Notes under the pieces: model-generated
The model's input: only the letters and a program-made list of their open reading frames with translations
Databases searched by the model: none
Told to the model about the DNA's origin: nothing
Made by a program: the position numbers and the translations under genes
Shown here: positions 52,979 through 62,404 of the stretch, one piece after another
Numbering within the stretch: position 1 is the first letter of the stretch
Layout of the letters: each line of letters starts with the position of its first letter
Assembly: GCF_014171475.1 (NCBI RefSeq)
Contig: NZ_CP048817.1
Span: forward strand, 496,001 to 560,000
Source: Sphingomonas sp. So64.6b
GTDB taxonomy: Bacteria > Pseudomonadota > Alphaproteobacteria > Sphingomonadales > Sphingomonadaceae
Reading direction: 5' to 3'
Length of the DNA: 64,000 nucleotides

Positions 52979-54337
52979 TCACGCAGCGACTTTGGCGAAG
53001 AACTCGCCCGCGCTGTTCTTGAGCGTACCCAGTCTTGCTTCGAGCGAATCGAAGCCTTTGCCGACGCGATCAATATCCGATGCAACGGTTTCGGTGTCCT
53101 CCCGGATCGCGGCGATGGTGTTGGACATCGAATCCGCGGCGAGCGCGGTTTCGTCGACCGCAGCGGTGATCGCGGTCACGGTCTGCGCCTGGGCTTCCAT
53201 CGCGAAACGGATGCGGTTGGCGCTTTCCTGCACCTCGGCAACGGTCGCCTTGATCGATGCGTTGGTGTCGACGGTCGAGCGGGTGGCCGACTGGATTGCG
53301 GCGATCTTGGCGGCGATGTCGTCGGTCGCGCGCGCGGTCTGGTTGGCGAGGCTCTTCACTTCCTGCGCGACCACCGCGAAGCCACGACCGGCATCGCCGG
53401 CGCGCGCCGCTTCGATCGTCGCGTTGAGCGCGAGCAGGTTGGTCTGGCCGGCAATGTCGCGGATCAGGCCGAGGATCGATTCGATCGACTTGGCGTGATC
53501 GGACAGCGTTTCCGACATGCCGACCGCGGTGCTTGCCTGAGTCGAAGCGCGGGTGGCGATCTCGCGTGCCGCCTCGACTTCGGTACGGGCATCTTCGATC
53601 GCCCGGATCAGGCCGGCGGCGGTGTGTGCCGCCTCGCGCATCGCGACCGCCGATTGCTCGGCTGCAGCGGCGACTTCGGACGTCTTTCCAAGCATGCCGC
53701 GCGCGGAATTGGAGGTGCTGAGCGATTGGCCGCGCAATACGCCCGATTCCTGCGTCGCGCTCTCGACCATCTGCGCGATCCCTTCGCGGAATTCGGTCGC
53801 AAGCCGATCGCGGCCGAGCTGAGCGCTATGCTCGCGATAGGCGTTGTAGATCGCGACGGTGATCTCGCCCTCCAGCGCTGAAAGACGCATTAGCGTGTCG
53901 ATCAGGATCGGTAGCTTCACATCGGCATGATCGACTTTTTTCGTCAGGATATTGAGCGCGGCGCGGTCGCTGGCGTTGATCATGGACAGCAGGGCGAGCG
54001 GCGATACGTCGTTGGTATAGGCGGCGGCGACCGATCGCTCGACCGATTCGACCCAGCCGCGCGCATTGGTCTGGAGGAAGCGGTTCTTCAGAAAGGTGCA
54101 ACCGACCTCGATCATCTTGTCGGTTTCTTGCGGTGCCCAGATCCGTTCATCGGCGAAGCAGCGCAGCCATTGCTGCCAATAAGCCTCTGATACCGTACGG
54201 ATATCGGGTTCGAGCACGGCCCAGGCCTCGCGGCTCGCGCTGGCCAGCGATCCGTCGAAATCGAACACGCGCAGGCGCGCGGTCAAATCGATTTTTGCGG
54301 CGATCGTGCCGGGGGCGGGCAGGTCGTTGGCGTCCAA
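52979..54337 (-). CDS. Paralogous soluble methyl-accepting protein without the sensor histidines
   Basis: A 452-residue soluble protein, tandem paralogue of the preceding gene. Its last 230 residues ([25 protein letters not shown] through [35 protein letters not shown]) are almost identical to that protein. The first 190 residues are related only loosely; the segment aligned to H106 and H128 of the paralogue contains no histidine ([30 protein letters not shown]). It may sense something other than a haem ligand. Starts at ATG 54337. Confidence 0.8.
   Translation of the reverse strand: MDANDLPAPGTIAAKIDLTARLRVFDFDGSLASASREAWAVLEPDIRTVSEAYWQQWLRCFADERIWAPQETDKMIEVGCTFLKNRFLQTNARGWVESVERSVAAAYTNDVSPLALLSMINASDRAALNILTKKVDHADVKLPILIDTLMRLSALEGEITVAIYNAYREHSAQLGRDRLATEFREGIAQMVESATQESGVLRGQSLSTSNSARGMLGKTSEVAAAAEQSAVAMREAAHTAAGLIRAIEDARTEVEAAREIATRASTQASTAVGMSETLSDHAKSIESILGLIRDIAGQTNLLALNATIEAARAGDAGRGFAVVAQEVKSLANQTARATDDIAAKIAAIQSATRSTVDTNASIKATVAEVQESANRIRFAMEAQAQTVTAITAAVDETALAADSMSNTIAAIREDTETVASDIDRVGKGFDSLEARLGTLKNSAGEFFAKVAA
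53145..53527 (-). repeat. 383-base identical segment, copy in second sensor gene
   Basis: Second copy of the segment at 51754-52136, offset 1391 bases. Its exact identity against divergent flanks suggests recent gene conversion or unequal crossover. Confidence 0.85.
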
Positions 54338-54442
54338 GAGCGAAAACTCCGTTTATGCGACCCGGTATGGTCCCGTGGTTGTTGGCCAAGCGCTAACCGG
54401 ATTTGGTTAAGGGGCGGTTAGGGCGCCTTCTTGAAGAGTCGA

Positions 54443-54526
54443 GGCGGTGCCAGCCCGCTCCCCCTCTCGGCCACCCATTCAGGATACGCTGTGGGTGGCC
54501 GGGAGGGGGAGCGGGCTGGCGCCGCC
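54443..54526. repeat. 35-base-pair near-perfect palindrome upstream of sdhC
   Basis: Left arm 54443-54477 (starting GGCGGTGCCAGCCCGCTC) pairs with right arm 54492-54526 (ending GAGCGGGCTGGCGCCGCC); only two positions are G-U in RNA, and the rest match. A 14-base loop separates them. It lies between the paralogous sensor gene and sdhC, about 100 bases before sdhC. No T-run follows, so it is an interspersed palindromic element or a strong transcript block. Confidence 0.85.
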
Positions 54527-54625
54527 AAAATGCGCCCTCAGCGCATTTTCAAACAGCTGTTCTCGTCTTGCATCGCGGCACATGGCGACTAATAGGTCGG
54601 GCACCGCCTGACGAAGGACCAGCCC

Positions 54626-55036
54626 TTGGCCACCAAACCGCCTATTGCCCGCCCGCTCAGCCCCCATATGTGGCATGTGCGCTGGCCGATCACGATGACC
54701 GTCTCGATCATCCATCGGATCACCGGCAGCGGTATGGCGACCGTCGGCACCGCCGCGTTCGTGTGGTGGCTTGCCGCGCTTGCCGGCGGCAAGGAGAGCT
54801 ACGCGACCTTCATGCATGTCTTTACCGGTCTGTGGGGCGGTGCGATCGGCTATGTCGTCGGCATCGGGCTGACGCTGTCCTTCTTCCAGCATATGGCGAC
54901 CGGTATCCGCCATTTCGTGCTCGATACCGGCGCTGGTTACGAGCTGAAGACCAACAGGATGGGCGCATGGCTGACCTTGGCCGCCTCGCTCACGCTGACC
55001 ATCGTCTTCTGGCTCTATCTCCTGGGGGGCAAATAA
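54626..55036 (+). CDS. sdhC: Succinate dehydrogenase cytochrome b556 subunit
   Basis: A 136-residue membrane subunit: RPLSPHMWHVRWPITMTVSIIHRITG at the N terminus, with three hydrophobic helices, and FFQHMATGIRHFVLDTG carrying the haem- and quinone-site residues (H and R). The start is an unusual TTG at 54626, seven bases after AAGGA; no ATG or GTG is near in frame. It anchors the SDH complex and passes electrons to quinone. It is one base from sdhD. Confidence 0.92.
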   Translation: MATKPPIARPLSPHMWHVRWPITMTVSIIHRITGSGMATVGTAAFVWWLAALAGGKESYATFMHVFTGLWGGAIGYVVGIGLTLSFFQHMATGIRHFVLDTGAGYELKTNRMGAWLTLAASLTLTIVFWLYLLGGK

Positions 55037-55037
55037 G

Positions 55038-55424
55038 ATGGGCAACGGCACCAATCTCGGCCGCGTGCGCGGCCTGGGCAGCGCACAGGAAGGCGCGCAT
55101 CACTGGTGGCACCAGCGGCTGACCGCCGGCGCCAATCTGTTCCTGACCTTGTGGTTCATGATCGCGATCGCGCAGCTGCCGGCTTATGACTACGCCACGG
55201 TTCGTGGCTGGATGTCGTCGGCTTGGGTCGCGGTCCCGCTGATCCTGCTCGTCGCCTCGGTCTTCTATCATTTCCGGCTCGGCCTGCAGGTCGTGATCGA
55301 GGATTATCAGCATGACGAAAGCCGTATCGTGCTGATGATCGCGCTCAATTTCTTCACCGTAGCGACCGCTGCCGTCGCCATCTTCTCGATCCTCCGGATC
55401 GCCTTCACCGGGACGCCCGCATAA
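55038..55424 (+). CDS. sdhD: Succinate dehydrogenase membrane anchor subunit
   Basis: A 128-residue membrane protein with three hydrophobic helices. [27 protein letters not shown] and [21 protein letters not shown] match SdhD, with the haem ligand histidine in the second segment. It forms the anchor with SdhC. The TAA stop overlaps the sdhA ATG by one base. The order sdhC-sdhD-sdhA is the alphaproteobacterial type. Confidence 0.92.
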   Translation: MGNGTNLGRVRGLGSAQEGAHHWWHQRLTAGANLFLTLWFMIAIAQLPAYDYATVRGWMSSAWVAVPLILLVASVFYHFRLGLQVVIEDYQHDESRIVLMIALNFFTVATAAVAIFSILRIAFTGTPA

Positions 55425-57238
55425 TGCCCCCCATTTCTGGCCCAGCGTACAAGATCATCGACCACACCTATGATGCCGTGGTCGTGGGCGCCGGTGGTTC
55501 GGGCTTGCGCGCGACGATGGGCATCGCCGAAGCGGGGTTGAAGACCGCATGCATTACAAAGGTCTTCCCGACCCGCTCGCATACCGTCGCAGCGCAGGGC
55601 GGCATCGCCGCATCGCTCGGCAATATGGGACCGGATCACTGGACCTGGCACATGTTCGACACGGTCAAGGGCTCGGACTGGCTCGGCGACCAGGACGCGA
55701 TCGAATATATGGTGCGTGAAGCACCTGCCGCGGTTTACGAACTCGAACATGCCGGCGTGCCGTTCAGCCGTACCGATGAGGGCAAAATCTATCAGCGCCC
55801 GTTCGGCGGCATGATGCAGAATATGGGCGAAGGCCCTCCCGCGCAGCGTACCTGTGCCGCCGCTGACCGCACCGGCCATGCCATGCTCCATGCGCTCTAT
55901 CAGCAGAGCCTGAAGTACGACGCCGATTTCTACATCGAATATTTCGCGCTCGACCTGATTATGGAAAACGGCGTGTGCCGAGGCGTGATCGCCTTGTGCA
56001 TGGACGACGGGTCGATCCATCGTTTCCGCGCGCATTCCGTGGTGCTCGCGACGGGTGGCTATGGCCGCACCTATTTCTCGGCGACCTCGGCGCATACCTG
56101 CACCGGCGATGGGGGCGGCATGGTGCTGCGCGCCGGGTTGCCGCTGCAGGATATGGAATTCGTCCAGTTCCACCCGACCGGCATTTATGGTGCCGGCGTG
56201 CTGATCACCGAGGGCGCACGCGGCGAGGGTGGTTACCTGACCAATAGCGAAGGCGAGCGCTTCATGGAGCGCTATGCCCCGTCGGCCAAGGATCTCGCGT
56301 CGCGCGACGTCGTGTCACGCTCGATGGCGATGGAAATGCGTGAAGGACGCGGCGTCGGCAAGGAGAAGGATCATATCTATCTCCATCTCGACCATATCGA
56401 TCCCAAGGTGCTGCACGAACGGCTGCCCGGCATCACCGAAACCGGCAAGATCTTCGCCGGCGTCGACCTGACGCGCCAGCCGCTGCCGGTCACGCCGACG
56501 GTGCATTACAATATGGGCGGCATCCCGACCAATTATCATGGTGAAGTCGTCCAGTTGAAGGACGGCAATCCCGATACCGTCGTCCCCGGCCTGTTCGCGG
56601 TCGGTGAGGCAGCGTGCGTATCGGTGCATGGCGCGAACCGGCTCGGCTCCAACTCGCTGATCGATCTCGTGGTATTCGGCCGCGCGACGGGCCTGCGCCT
56701 CAAGGAAACGCTGAAACCCGGCACCAGCCATGCCCCGCTGCCCAAGGGTTCGGAAGAGCTGGCGCTTGGCCGCCTCGATCATTTCCGCAACGCGTCGGGC
56801 GGATCGCCGACCGCCGAGGTACGGCTCGAAATGCAGCGCACGATGCAGAAGCATTGCGCGGTGTTCCGCGACAATGCGCTGCTCAGCGAGGGTGTCGACC
56901 TGATCGGCAAGACCTATCAGCGCATGACCGATATCGACGTGAAGGATCGCTCGCTGATCTGGAACACCGATCTGGTCGAGACGCTCGAGCTCGACAATCT
57001 CATCGCGCAGGCAGTGGTGACGATGGAGTCCGCCGCCAACCGCAAGGAAAGCCGCGGCGCGCACGTCAACGAGGATTTCCCCGACCGCGACGATGTGAAC
57101 TGGATGAAGCACAGCACCGTGACGTTCGAAGGCTGGGGCGGCACGGGCGGCACGACCACACTCGGCCTGCGCCCGGTGCACGATTACACGCTCACTGACG
57201 ACATTGAGTATATCAAGCCGAAGAAGCGGGTTTATTGA
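55424..57238 (+). CDS. sdhA: Succinate dehydrogenase flavoprotein subunit
   Basis: A 604-residue flavoprotein. N-terminal FAD motif ([21 protein letters not shown]), the FAD-linking histidine region ([16 protein letters not shown]), and [24 protein letters not shown], active-site and dicarboxylate-binding residues. It oxidises succinate to fumarate in the TCA cycle. It is co-transcribed with sdhC and sdhD. sdhB, which normally follows sdhA directly, lies instead at 62405, with five kilobases of unrelated genes in between. Confidence 0.97.
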   Translation: MPPISGPAYKIIDHTYDAVVVGAGGSGLRATMGIAEAGLKTACITKVFPTRSHTVAAQGGIAASLGNMGPDHWTWHMFDTVKGSDWLGDQDAIEYMVREAPAAVYELEHAGVPFSRTDEGKIYQRPFGGMMQNMGEGPPAQRTCAAADRTGHAMLHALYQQSLKYDADFYIEYFALDLIMENGVCRGVIALCMDDGSIHRFRAHSVVLATGGYGRTYFSATSAHTCTGDGGGMVLRAGLPLQDMEFVQFHPTGIYGAGVLITEGARGEGGYLTNSEGERFMERYAPSAKDLASRDVVSRSMAMEMREGRGVGKEKDHIYLHLDHIDPKVLHERLPGITETGKIFAGVDLTRQPLPVTPTVHYNMGGIPTNYHGEVVQLKDGNPDTVVPGLFAVGEAACVSVHGANRLGSNSLIDLVVFGRATGLRLKETLKPGTSHAPLPKGSEELALGRLDHFRNASGGSPTAEVRLEMQRTMQKHCAVFRDNALLSEGVDLIGKTYQRMTDIDVKDRSLIWNTDLVETLELDNLIAQAVVTMESAANRKESRGAHVNEDFPDRDDVNWMKHSTVTFEGWGGTGGTTTLGLRPVHDYTLTDDIEYIKPKKRVY

Positions 57239-57406
57239 GGACCGTATGGCGATCGACTGGTGCGCTCGCGTTAGATGGATAGTGATCGCGATACCGTGTT
57301 ACTCTGTACCTCAGAAGTGAAACGGTTGCTCGCGCTCTTCTTTGTCACGTGGTGGCGGCCCGATCCGCGCGCCGTCAGGTCATGATGATGGCGGAAGGGC
57401 GGCCCG

Positions 57407-58282
57407 ATGTTCCGGCCTGACATGATCGCTGCCTTGCTTTTGCTGACCACGGTATCCGGGGCCGCACCTCCGCCGATCGGCAAGCCCCCTGCGGCACTGC
57501 GCCTCGATCCATTCTACAAACGCTATCTCGACGCGGACGGCATTCCGATCCTGTCGTCGGCCAAGGTGTCCGACGAGGCGTTGCGCAAGGCCCGCGATAT
57601 CGTCCTGGCGATGCTCGCTGCACGGCCGGACCTGAACCGCGCGCTGATCGCGCGGGGCCAGCGCGTGGCGATTATGGCCGCCGATGAGGGCACGGTCGAT
57701 ATTCCCGAACAGCGCGACTGGAAAAAACCGGTACGCGGCGACCCGCGACTGACTTTTTGTGAAGCCAAGCATTATGACGACCGCATCGGCAGCATGACCG
57801 ACCGCGATTACTGGAACAGTCGGGCGCGCGGCATGGCCGGAGTCCTGACCACCGGCACGGTCGAGAACCTGCTCGGTTGGAAGAGCTCGCGTTATTATGG
57901 CGAGAACATCTTCGTCCATGAATTTTCGCACAACATCCTCGATGCGATCCACACCGCCGATCCGGCACTCTATGCGCGGGTCGAGCAGGCTTACGCCGCG
58001 GCGTTGAAGCAGGGTTTGTGGAAGGGCGAATATACCGCAGTCAATATCGACGAATATTGGGCGGAGGGCACACAATTCTGGTTCAATTCGAACAAGGTAG
58101 CGACGTTCGGCGGACGGGTCGTGCTGTCGGATGAAGACCTTGCCGCCTACGATCCCGCGCTGCACGCTGTGCTGGCGGCGGCCTATGGTACGAACCATCA
58201 TCTGAGCGCGGACAGCTTCTATCTTTCGGCCGCCCGGGTTCCGCCAGGACCGCTGCCAGCTTATACCGCAGAGGTATGCTGA
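57407..58282 (+). CDS. Putative zinc metallopeptidase (HExxH)
   Basis: A 291-residue protein with a possible signal peptide (MFRPDMIAALLLLTTVSGA). The zincin motif is H171-E172-x-x-H175 in FVHEFSHNILD, and a second conserved block about 40 residues later, NIDEYWAEGTQFWFN, offers glutamates (E216, E220) as a third metal ligand in the gluzincin style. It also has CEAKHYDDRIGS upstream. I do not recognise the family. It lies between sdhA and sdhB, after a 168-base gap. The enzyme is probably exported. Confidence 0.75.
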   Translation: MFRPDMIAALLLLTTVSGAAPPPIGKPPAALRLDPFYKRYLDADGIPILSSAKVSDEALRKARDIVLAMLAARPDLNRALIARGQRVAIMAADEGTVDIPEQRDWKKPVRGDPRLTFCEAKHYDDRIGSMTDRDYWNSRARGMAGVLTTGTVENLLGWKSSRYYGENIFVHEFSHNILDAIHTADPALYARVEQAYAAALKQGLWKGEYTAVNIDEYWAEGTQFWFNSNKVATFGGRVVLSDEDLAAYDPALHAVLAAAYGTNHHLSADSFYLSAARVPPGPLPAYTAEVC

Positions 58283-58324
58283 GCGCGGGCGGGAACACTT
58301 ATTGCTCCGGCTTGTTCGGCCCAC

Positions 58325-58888
58325 ATGCGTAACGACACCAAATATCCGCTGCTGGCCAAGCCGCACATCCGCCTGTCCGGTCCGGTCGATCAGTTCATGT
58401 ACCAAAGCTTCCGTCAGCAACTCGAGGCCTGTCCGGAAGACGGCGCGCTGGTCATCGCCCTGACGACGCTCGGCGGCGACCCGGAGGTCGCCCGCACCAT
58501 GGCCGACGATATCCGCCTGCTCGAGGATCATGACGGGCGCGAAATCCTGTTCCTCGGCAAGGTTGCGGTCTATTCGGCGGGCGCGACCTTCATGGCCGCG
58601 TTTCCGGTCGATCGCCGCTTCCTGACGCGCCACACCCGGCTGATGATCCATGAACGCACGATCTCGAAGACGATCAACCTCAACGGGCCGCTGCGCATGG
58701 TCGTCGCATCGATCAAGGCGGCGCTGCATGAAGTCGAACATTCGATCCTGATCGAGGAAGAAGGCTTTCGCGATATCGTCAAGAACAGCCGTGTCGAGTT
58801 CGAGGATCTGCGCGAAAAGGCGCCGTCGAACTGGTATATCGAAGCGGAAGAGGCACGTGAGCTGGGACTGGTGCTCGATGTGATCTGA
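58325..58888 (+). CDS. ClpP-like protease-fold protein
   Basis: A 187-residue protein of the ClpP/crotonase fold. Candidate catalytic residues are S84 in VYSAGATFMAAF and H109 in RLMIHERTI, in the order Ser-His of ClpP. The N terminus (RLSGPVDQFMYQSFRQQLE) and GGDPEVARTMADDIRL are like ClpP-type peptidases used without a ClpX partner. Alternatively it is an acyl-CoA-type crotonase fold, but the pattern fits a ClpP-like peptidase better. It is the second gene between sdhA and sdhB. Confidence 0.8.
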   Translation: MRNDTKYPLLAKPHIRLSGPVDQFMYQSFRQQLEACPEDGALVIALTTLGGDPEVARTMADDIRLLEDHDGREILFLGKVAVYSAGATFMAAFPVDRRFLTRHTRLMIHERTISKTINLNGPLRMVVASIKAALHEVEHSILIEEEGFRDIVKNSRVEFEDLREKAPSNWYIEAEEARELGLVLDVI

Positions 58889-58949
58889 CGCTTGTCGCAG
58901 GCGATTTAGCGCCATAAGACAGTGCATCAATCGATCCGAGGAAACAGCC

Positions 58950-60776
58950 TTGCGTTTCAAACTGCTGACCGCCGTCCTGCTTTGCGCCACCGCCGCCACA
59001 CCGGCCTTTTCGCAGGCGCTGCCGCCACCCACGCCGATCGCCGGCGACAGCGCGGAGGACGCGAAGCTCAAGCAGCTTTTCTATGACAGCGACGAAGCAT
59101 CGCTGAAGCGCAACCCGATCTCGGGCATCTTTCGTGGCGACCTGCGCTATGCGGATCGCTTCGGCGACTATCTGTCCGACGCTTATCTCGCCGGCGAACG
59201 CAATGCGGCCGAAGCCGATCTCCGTGCGCTCGACAAGATCGATCGCGGCAAGCTGACTCATGTCGATCAGATCGCTTATGATGTGTTCCGCAATTCGACC
59301 CAGATCGGCCTGCGCGGCCTGAGCCCGGAGATCGTTGCACTGACCATCGTCCGGCCGATCGACCATTTCAGCGGCTTCCAGACATTCTATCCCGATTTCG
59401 TGTCGGGGCAGGGCGGTGCGCCGTTCAAGACGGTGACGGATTACGACAACAACCTGAAGCGCGGCGTCGAATATGCCGCGTTGCTCGATGCGGCGATCGT
59501 GCGTTTTCGCCAGGGCATGAAGACCGGCGTGGTGCAGCCCAAGCTGACCGTGCGCAACATGATCGAACAGTTTGACAATATCCTCGCACAGGGCGTCGAT
59601 ACGTCGGCATTCTATGGCCCGGTCAAGACCTTCCCGGCGGGCATTCCCGCGGCGGATCAGACGCGGCTGCGCGCCGCCTATACGGCGCAGATCCGCGACG
59701 TGCTGTTGCCGGCGCACAAGCGGATGCGCGATTTTCTCGCCAATACCTATCTCGCCGCGGCACGCGACAGCGTCGGCCTGTCCGGCATGCCCGGTGGCGA
59801 CAAGCTCTATGCCTATCTGATCGAATCGAACACGACCCTGCCGCTCAAGGCCGAGGACGTACACCAGCTCGGCTTGTCCGAAGTTGCGCGCATCCTGAAG
59901 GCAATGGAGGTGCAGAAAGCGGCGGTCGGCTTCAAGGGCAGTCTGCCCGAATTCTTCACCTTCCTGCGCACCGACCCGCAATTCGCGCCCAAATCGGCCG
60001 AGCAATTGCGCGATGGTTATCGTGCGATCGGCAAGCGCATCGAGGCACGGATCGGCGAGCAATTCTCGCTTCTGCCCAAGACTCCGCTCGAGATCCGTCC
60101 GGTTCCGGCATATAAGGAAAAGACCGAGGCGGGCGGCTCCTATCAGGGCGGCACGCCGGATGGGACGCGGCCCGGCGTCTTCTATTACAACACGTACGAC
60201 CTTCCCTCGCGCTACATGTGGGAGATGGAGACGCTCTATCTGCATGAGGCGGAGCCGGGGCATCATTTCCAGATCAGCCTGGCGCAGGAGAATGCCGCGC
60301 TGCCCGCCTTTATGCGCTTTGGCGGCAATACCGCTTATGCCGAAGGCTGGGGCCTGTATGCGGAGACGCTGTGGTCCGAACTGGGCATGGAGACCGACCC
60401 GTATCAGCGCATGGGCGGGTTGAACGACGAGATGCTCCGCGCGATGCGGCTGGTCGTCGATACCGGCATTCATGCCAAGGGTTGGACCCGCGAACAGGCG
60501 ATCGACTATATGCTCGCCAACTCGCCGATGGCGCGGACCGATGCGACCGCCGAGGTCGAACGCTATATCGCCATTCCGGGGCAGGCGCTGGCCTACAAGA
60601 TCGGCCAGCTGACGATCAGCCGCACGAAGGCGAAGGCCAAGGCTGCGCTTGGCGGCAAGTTCGATCCGCGTGCGTTCCATGCGCAAATACTCGACACCGG
60701 CGCGCTGCCGATGCCGGTGCTGGAAAAGAAGATCGACGCCTGGATCGCGGCATCCGGTGGGGCAAAGGCGCCGTAA
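58950..60776 (+). CDS. Secreted DUF885 protein, HExxPGHH-type
   Basis: A 608-residue protein with a signal peptide (RFKLLTAVLLCATAATPAFSQ). The DUF885 signature LHEAEPGHHFQISLAQ gives a putative metallopeptidase zinc site (H-E-x-x-x-G-H-H) and is followed by YAEGWGLYAETLW, which may supply another ligand. Such proteins are annotated as carboxypeptidase-like, but the activity is uncertain. The start is TTG at 58950 with GAGGAAA six bases upstream. It is the third gene in the interval between sdhA and sdhB. Confidence 0.88.
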   Translation: MRFKLLTAVLLCATAATPAFSQALPPPTPIAGDSAEDAKLKQLFYDSDEASLKRNPISGIFRGDLRYADRFGDYLSDAYLAGERNAAEADLRALDKIDRGKLTHVDQIAYDVFRNSTQIGLRGLSPEIVALTIVRPIDHFSGFQTFYPDFVSGQGGAPFKTVTDYDNNLKRGVEYAALLDAAIVRFRQGMKTGVVQPKLTVRNMIEQFDNILAQGVDTSAFYGPVKTFPAGIPAADQTRLRAAYTAQIRDVLLPAHKRMRDFLANTYLAAARDSVGLSGMPGGDKLYAYLIESNTTLPLKAEDVHQLGLSEVARILKAMEVQKAAVGFKGSLPEFFTFLRTDPQFAPKSAEQLRDGYRAIGKRIEARIGEQFSLLPKTPLEIRPVPAYKEKTEAGGSYQGGTPDGTRPGVFYYNTYDLPSRYMWEMETLYLHEAEPGHHFQISLAQENAALPAFMRFGGNTAYAEGWGLYAETLWSELGMETDPYQRMGGLNDEMLRAMRLVVDTGIHAKGWTREQAIDYMLANSPMARTDATAEVERYIAIPGQALAYKIGQLTISRTKAKAKAALGGKFDPRAFHAQILDTGALPMPVLEKKIDAWIAASGGAKAP

Positions 60777-60881
60777 CGCGGGGCCGCCTGCACCGTTTCT
60801 GCACGAAGCTTTCACCCGATCAACTTTGGTCAGCGACCAAGACGCATCCTATCGCGGACCCTCTAACAGAGGGAGTTGATC

Positions 60882-62279
60882 ATGTCGGATTATGTCGCCG
60901 CCGAACGTCCGCCGGGACGCAAGCTGCTGTTCGCGATCCTGATTGGGGCGCTGCTGGCGGTCCCGCTCTTTGCGATCTATCTGCTGGTCTATGATCGGCA
61001 GTCGCAATCGGAGACCGCGCGGTCGTCGATCGCCGAGGGATGGGGCGGGCCGCAGACCATCGCTGGGCCGGTGCTGATCATTCCCTATAGCGAGCAGGTC
61101 AGCGAGACCGTCAACGAAGCCGGCAAGCAGGTCGTCCGTACCAACACGGTGTGGCGCGAACTGACCGTTTCGCCGAGTGTCGCGGACATCAAGTCGGATC
61201 TCAAACCCGAGCGGCGGCATCGTTCGATCTACGACGCGGTGGTCTATGAGGCGCACAACACGGGTACCGCGAAGTTCGCGCTGCCCGCCGATCTGAAGCG
61301 CTTCGGTGTCACGATCGAACAGCTCGCGCTGGATCGGGCGGAGTTGCGTTTCGGTCTGCGCGACGCGCGCGGACTGTTCGGACCGCCGCCCTCGGTCACA
61401 ATCGAGGGGCGCCGCCTGCCGCTTCAGCCTGGCAACGGACCCGCTGAAACCGAAGGATCGGGTTTCTTTACCTGGCTCGACGCGGCCGCTTTGCGCGAAC
61501 GGCCGATCGCAGTCAGTTTCGATTATGCCTTTCGCGGCAATGGCTGGCTCGCACTGCAGCCGCAGGCCGGCGACACGCGCTGGACGGTCAGTTCGAAATG
61601 GCCGCATCCAAGCTTTACCGGTGGCTTCCTGCCAACCACGCACAAAGTCGATGATAGCGGATTTTCCGCCACCTGGCGTGTCGGCAATCTCGCGCTCGGC
61701 AGCGCGCTCGTCGCCGGGGACCTGAGGGCAAAAGCCGTGGAAAAGCCGTACGAGCGTAGAACGGCTGCACAGCTTCAGGCGGCCGGGGATTATGAAGCGC
61801 GAGTCGACCTGGTCACACCGGTGGATCTCTACAGTCAGGTCAATCGTAGCGTGAAATATGGCTTCTTATTCATAGGCTTCACCTTTATCGCTTTCCTGAT
61901 GTTCGATGTGATCGGCGGCGTGCGCGTCACCGCGGTCGAATATCTGCTGGTTGGCGCGGGGCTGGTGCTGTTCTTCATCATGCTGCTCGCCTTTGCCGAA
62001 GTGATCGGCTTCTCGCTTGCCTATATCCTGGCGGCGAGTGCGATCATCAGCCTGCTCACCGCCTATTCCTCGGCGGTGCTCGGCAGCTGGCGGCGCGGCG
62101 CCATGATCGCCGGGCTGCTCACCGCGCTATACGGCGTGCTGTACATCCTGCTCAGCCTGGAGGCTTATTCGTTGCTGATCGGTTCGTTGCTGCTCTTCGC
62201 TGCGCTGGCGGCGGTGATGTATCTTACGCGCGGACTGGATTGGAGCAGTGCGCGGCGCCTGATCGACCAAGCTCCCTAA
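60882..62279 (+). CDS. creD: Inner-membrane protein CreD
   Basis: A 465-residue membrane protein. It starts RKLLFAILIGALLAVPLFAIYLLVYDRQSQ, then a long periplasmic region (about 40-310), then hydrophobic helices (LFIGFTFIAFLMFDV, LLVGAGLVLFFIMLLAFAEVIGFSLAYILAAS, and others), matching CreD. In E. coli CreD is controlled by the CreBC two-component system and linked to colicin resistance and envelope stress. No creB or creC lies in the window. GAGGGAG precedes the ATG. It is the last gene before sdhB. Confidence 0.88.
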   Translation: MSDYVAAERPPGRKLLFAILIGALLAVPLFAIYLLVYDRQSQSETARSSIAEGWGGPQTIAGPVLIIPYSEQVSETVNEAGKQVVRTNTVWRELTVSPSVADIKSDLKPERRHRSIYDAVVYEAHNTGTAKFALPADLKRFGVTIEQLALDRAELRFGLRDARGLFGPPPSVTIEGRRLPLQPGNGPAETEGSGFFTWLDAAALRERPIAVSFDYAFRGNGWLALQPQAGDTRWTVSSKWPHPSFTGGFLPTTHKVDDSGFSATWRVGNLALGSALVAGDLRAKAVEKPYERRTAAQLQAAGDYEARVDLVTPVDLYSQVNRSVKYGFLFIGFTFIAFLMFDVIGGVRVTAVEYLLVGAGLVLFFIMLLAFAEVIGFSLAYILAASAIISLLTAYSSAVLGSWRRGAMIAGLLTALYGVLYILLSLEAYSLLIGSLLLFAALAAVMYLTRGLDWSSARRLIDQAP

Positions 62280-62404
62280 AGAAAGTGTGACGGGGCCGTG
62301 ACCTAGGGTTTGCGGCCCCGCCCCACCTCATGTATCGGCATGCCGACACGGGGTGCCGGCAAGAGCGGTACGGCGCCCGCGACAAGCGATGGGACGTTGA
62401 AGCG

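Noticed and set aside
58779-60815. 678-residue reverse ORF opposite the DUF885 gene
   Set aside because: Antisense to a gene with signal peptide and the HEAEPGHHFQ motif; no protein-like features in the reverse translation.
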